Of a stretch of 64,000 nucleotides of DNA, positions 61,402 through 64,000 are shown piece by piece. The stretch is taken from the NCBI GenBank assembly GCA_964409905.1, contig CAYPET010000007.1:40244-104243 (forward strand), written 5' to 3'. The position numbers and the translations under genes are program-made. Numbering within the stretch: position 1 is the stretch's first letter; every line of letters begins with the position of its first letter. The notes under the pieces are model-generated. The model saw nothing but the letters and a program-made list of their open reading frames with translations, did not search any database and had not been told where the DNA came from. The DNA is from JAGNRR01 sp964409905 (lineage in GTDB: Bacteria > Bacteroidota > Bacteroidia > Chitinophagales > Chitinophagaceae).

Positions 61402-63105
61402 ATGGTGTCTGAAGAGCTCCTATTACAAGTAAAGAATTTATCTATTGAGTTTCAATCTGCAGGTCATAGTATAGCAGGCACTAAAGCAGTTACTTTTGAT
61501 ATTCAAGTAAATGAAACACTTGCAATTGTTGGAGAAAGTGGCAGTGGTAAGTCTATAACGGCATTAAGTCTGCTGGGTCTTTTGCCAAGCCCCCCTGCTC
61601 GGCTAGTAAGTGGGGAAGCTATTTTTGAAGAACGCAATATTTATTCTTTAACCGAGCAGCAATTGGCTTCACTGCGTGGCAATAAAATCGCTATGATTTT
61701 TCAAGAGCCAATGACAAGCCTAAATCCTTTGAAGAAATGTGGCGAGCAAATTATTGAAGCCATTATGCTTCATCAAAAAATAAGTAGGAAATTAGCCATT
61801 CAGAAAACAATTGCTCTTTTTGAAGAAGTGCAGTTGCCAGAGCCCAATGTTTTAATTAGTAAGTATCCTCATGAAATTTCCGGAGGGCAAAAACAGCGTG
61901 TAATGATAGCTATGGCCATAAGTTGTAATCCGCGGTTGTTAATTGCGGATGAGCCTACAACTGCATTAGATGTTTCTGTGCAACGCACTATACTACAACT
62001 ATTAAAAAAATTGCAATCGAAATATAAAATGAGCATATTGTTCATTACGCATGATCTGGGGTTGGTGCAACATATTGCTGATAGACTAATTGTAATGCAG
62101 CAAGGGGTTATAGTAGAAGAAGGAAATGTTTCCACCATTTTCAGAAGTCCTGTGCACCCCTATACTAAAGCTTTACTAGCCTGCAAGCCGAATATTGAGA
62201 GACGAATGAAATACTTACCACAAGTATCTTTAGATGTCGGTAATGATTCAACTTCATTATTCACACCGGAATTTATTAATACATCAGCTTATCAGACCAG
62301 ATTAAATGATATCGCAGCAACTCAAACAATACTGGAGCTTAGCGAAATACATTCCTGGTTCCCTGTGAAGCGAAATTTAGTTGGCAAAACAACGGCTTGG
62401 TTTAAAGCATTAAATGATATATCGATCCAGGTAAAATCTGGTGAAACCTTGGGCATACTGGGTGAAAGCGGTTGTGGCAAAACAACTTTAGGTAAAGCTT
62501 TGGTAGGCTTGGTACCGATACAAAAAGGCAGCATATACTATTGTGGCAAGCACCTTGACCAAATGTCTAAAGCTGAAAAAAAAATCTATACCAAGGATGT
62601 TCAAATTATTTTTCAAGACCCCTACTCGAGTTTAAACCCTCGTATGACAATTGGTGCCGCTATACAGGAGCCTATGAATGTATATAAGATGTATAGCAAA
62701 AAAGAACGAAAAGTGAAAGTAATTGAGCTGCTGGAAAAAGTAGGATTGAGTGCAATGCATTTTGATCGTTATCCACATGAATTTTCCGGTGGACAACGCC
62801 AACGAATTTGTATTGCCCGAGCACTTGCTGTAAATCCAAAACTAATCATCTGCGATGAAAGCGTTAGTGCATTGGATGTAAGCGTGCAAGCTCAGGTACT
62901 TAATTTGCTTGTGGCTCTTCGAGATGAATTTAAACTTACCTATATTTTTATATCTCACGACATTGCAGTTGTAAAACATATTAGTGACCGAATAGCTGTT
63001 ATGAAAGATGGTAATATTGTAGAGTATAATGACGCAGAATCGCTATATCATGACCCAAAGAATAACTATACGCAGGAATTAATCCGAGATTCGGTGTTTG
63101 CTTAA
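61402..63105 (+). CDS. Fused double-ATPase of an oligopeptide/microcin-type ABC transporter
   Basis: The 567-residue protein contains two complete ABC ATPase domains joined in one chain, as in YejF/DppDF fusions. Domain 1 (about 8-275): Walker A GESGSGKS, signature ISGGQKQRV, Walker B LLIADEPTTALD. Domain 2 (about 312-567): Walker A GESGCGKT, signature FSGGQRQRI, Walker B IICDESVSALD. The segments after each Walker B (HPYTKALLA, NNYTQELI) are typical of oligopeptide-type ATPases. No permease or binding protein is next to it, so it must work with parts encoded elsewhere. Confidence 0.9.
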   Translation: MVSEELLLQVKNLSIEFQSAGHSIAGTKAVTFDIQVNETLAIVGESGSGKSITALSLLGLLPSPPARLVSGEAIFEERNIYSLTEQQLASLRGNKIAMIFQEPMTSLNPLKKCGEQIIEAIMLHQKISRKLAIQKTIALFEEVQLPEPNVLISKYPHEISGGQKQRVMIAMAISCNPRLLIADEPTTALDVSVQRTILQLLKKLQSKYKMSILFITHDLGLVQHIADRLIVMQQGVIVEEGNVSTIFRSPVHPYTKALLACKPNIERRMKYLPQVSLDVGNDSTSLFTPEFINTSAYQTRLNDIAATQTILELSEIHSWFPVKRNLVGKTTAWFKALNDISIQVKSGETLGILGESGCGKTTLGKALVGLVPIQKGSIYYCGKHLDQMSKAEKKIYTKDVQIIFQDPYSSLNPRMTIGAAIQEPMNVYKMYSKKERKVKVIELLEKVGLSAMHFDRYPHEFSGGQRQRICIARALAVNPKLIICDESVSALDVSVQAQVLNLLVALRDEFKLTYIFISHDIAVVKHISDRIAVMKDGNIVEYNDAESLYHDPKNNYTQELIRDSVFA

Positions 63106-63141
63106 TCTTTTTGTAACTTAGTCTTAAAATATATCTGAATT

Positions 63142-63558
63142 ATGAAAAACAACATTCTCTTGCTGCTTTCATTTTTTATTACAGTCTCCACATGCTCAGC
63201 AGACTCTCCCCTTACCTCAACAAATTTTTTTACTGTATACGAAGAGTATGAAATTGTGAATCAGGCAAAAGCGGCAAATGGAGTAATTACAAATGACTTG
63301 ATGCTATATCTTTCCGATAGAACTTTTCCAATAGATGTAAAGGTTGCGGTAGTAAATGCACTAGGTTGGAATTTTAATGGTCAACACAATTATGATGCAT
63401 ACCTTAATTTTCTGCAAATGAGAACAGGCCAAACAGTTGAGGAGGACGATTTCTATATTAATCTTGATGCCGACGAACTGCTTTGCCTTGCTTATTTAAA
63501 AGCGATGGATAATTATTTTGATGTCACTGATGCAAAAAAATATCCAATATGGCTGTAA
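63142..63558 (+). CDS. Exported small protein, possibly split by frame shift
   Basis: A 138-residue protein with a signal peptide (1-20, ending CSA), of mixed helical content with no recognised motif. The 3' end passes through A7 (63534-63540) and stops soon after, and the next frame begins 10 bp before this stop. One extra A would join the two as a protein of about 210 residues. It is therefore either a genuine two-gene overlap, a phase-variable tract, or a sequencing error. Confidence 0.55.
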   Translation: MKNNILLLLSFFITVSTCSADSPLTSTNFFTVYEEYEIVNQAKAANGVITNDLMLYLSDRTFPIDVKVAVVNALGWNFNGQHNYDAYLNFLQMRTGQTVEEDDFYINLDADELLCLAYLKAMDNYFDVTDAKKYPIWL

Positions 63559-63770
63559 ATAAATCGCGGAGAAGCATGCTAAGTTATACTTTTAATCTTA
63601 TCGATGCGCTTATTGGTGCTCAAATGCGTGTACAAGGTGATTGGTGTATGTTATACAAAGAAGTACATGGTGTAAGAAAAAATAAAACTTTAAGAATGGA
63701 CTTTCCGATAGAGGCAAATAATATCGTGTTTGATTACATCAATCTTTATAAAAACTCTTGCAAAGATTAA
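63549..63770 (+). CDS. Small basic protein or C-terminal half of the preceding gene
   Basis: A 73-residue frame overlapping the previous gene by 10 bp. It has no signal peptide of its own. A +1 base in the A7 tract at 63534-63540 would make it the C-terminal part of the exported protein, which would explain the lack of a signal. It overlaps the small gene on the opposite strand by 4 bp. Confidence 0.45.
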   Translation: MAVNKSRRSMLSYTFNLIDALIGAQMRVQGDWCMLYKEVHGVRKNKTLRMDFPIEANNIVFDYINLYKNSCKD

Positions 63771-63995
63771 TATTGTCCAACGGCAATTTGCTTTTCTGCC
63801 ATTCGACTACCTATTTCATATAGTATTGCAACATTTGATGCATTGCTCATATCTGCCAGACCCATTAAAAATTTCTCATTGATATCAACGTCCAAATCCA
63901 ATTGAACGAGAGTGTTATAGTCAAGTATTGTATTATATCGATGTATGTAGGCTTCCCCTTTTTAGTACAGATTGAAAGTAGACAATTTTATTCAT
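63767..63995 (-). pseudogene. Small gene at the window edge with a frame break
   Basis: On the minus strand ATG 63995 begins MNKIVYFQSVLKRG, and a frame one base over continues EAYIHRYNTILDYNTLVQLD and runs to the stop at 63767 (about 60 residues). Removing one base in the A5G4 run near 63955-63963 joins them into a protein of about 75 residues. It could be a sequencing indel or a decayed small gene. The extent upstream of 64000 is unknown. Confidence 0.4.
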
Positions 63996-64000
63996 TTTTA

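Overview
The window comes from the chromosome of an AT-rich, free-living member of the Bacteroidota, probably from the Chitinophagia/Saprospiria/Cytophagia side of the phylum. Evidence: many secreted proteins end in type IX secretion (T9SS) sorting tails (xxYPNP core); the gliding lipoprotein gene gldD is present; bacillithiol (bshC) and Bacteroidota-type LptD/LptA/MlaD envelope genes are present; promoters fit TTTG-N~20-TAnnTTTG; and Shine-Dalgarno sites are nearly absent. I see no prophage, insertion sequence, CRISPR array or integrative element, so this is mostly core genome.

Layout. 1-11.9 kb: secreted nickel superoxide dismutase, a frame-broken M43-type metalloprotease, an MFS exporter, a T9SS esterase, an isoaspartyl peptidase/CoA-transferase pair, an ABC-2 exporter with a LolA-like protein, a secreted nuclease-fold protein and a MacB-like permease. 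11.9-16.5 kb: fusA, an AcpH-like hydrolase, a cupin protein, then the tRNA cluster Thr(TGT)-Tyr(GTA)-Gly(TCC)-Thr(GGT) with two degraded tRNA relics. 16.6-25.2 kb: a PorE-like TPR/PD40/OmpA-like protein, flavin reductase, metallophosphoesterase, riboflavin synthase, rpsU (bS21) with a strong Shine-Dalgarno, xerC, a PhnP-like hydrolase, alanine dehydrogenase and a TerB-like protein. 25.2-32.1 kb: a leftward DUF58/TgpA-like/MoxR/TPR operon. 32.3-36.2 kb: DUF2130 protein and two T9SS cargos. 36.3-42.0 kb: leftward, tightly coupled argS, giant propeller cargo, gldD, DUF3109. 42.1-49.8 kb: envelope block with lptD diverging from amidase-mlaD-lptA-like. 49.9-56.4 kb: a Cys/Lys-rich secreted protein, lolD-bshC, a DUF2795-like protein, a PyrR-like transferase, a HdrD/GlpC-like Fe-S pair and tRNA-Arg. 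56.5-64 kb: a subtilisin-like protease, ndk, AMP nucleosidase, a fused oligopeptide ABC ATPase and small proteins at the right edge.

Themes. Envelope building runs through the window: LPS transport (LptD, LptA-like), lipoprotein export (LolD, LolA-like), phospholipid transport (MlaD), amidase, GldD and a possible PorE-like anchor. T9SS cargos are scattered among these genes. The most unusual signals are in expression control rather than in new enzymes. At least eight genes carry an exact TAnnTTTG box 1-7 nt before the start codon, which suggests leaderless transcripts. rpsU has a strong Shine-Dalgarno where the neighbours lack one. amn starts just after a terminator-like hairpin. Several genes are broken by single-base frame shifts in or beside short homopolymers, which may be assembly errors, decay or phase variation.

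No intergenic stretch over 300 bases is unexplained. The largest non-coding block (15.6-16.6 kb) holds the tRNAs, their terminators and the relics.
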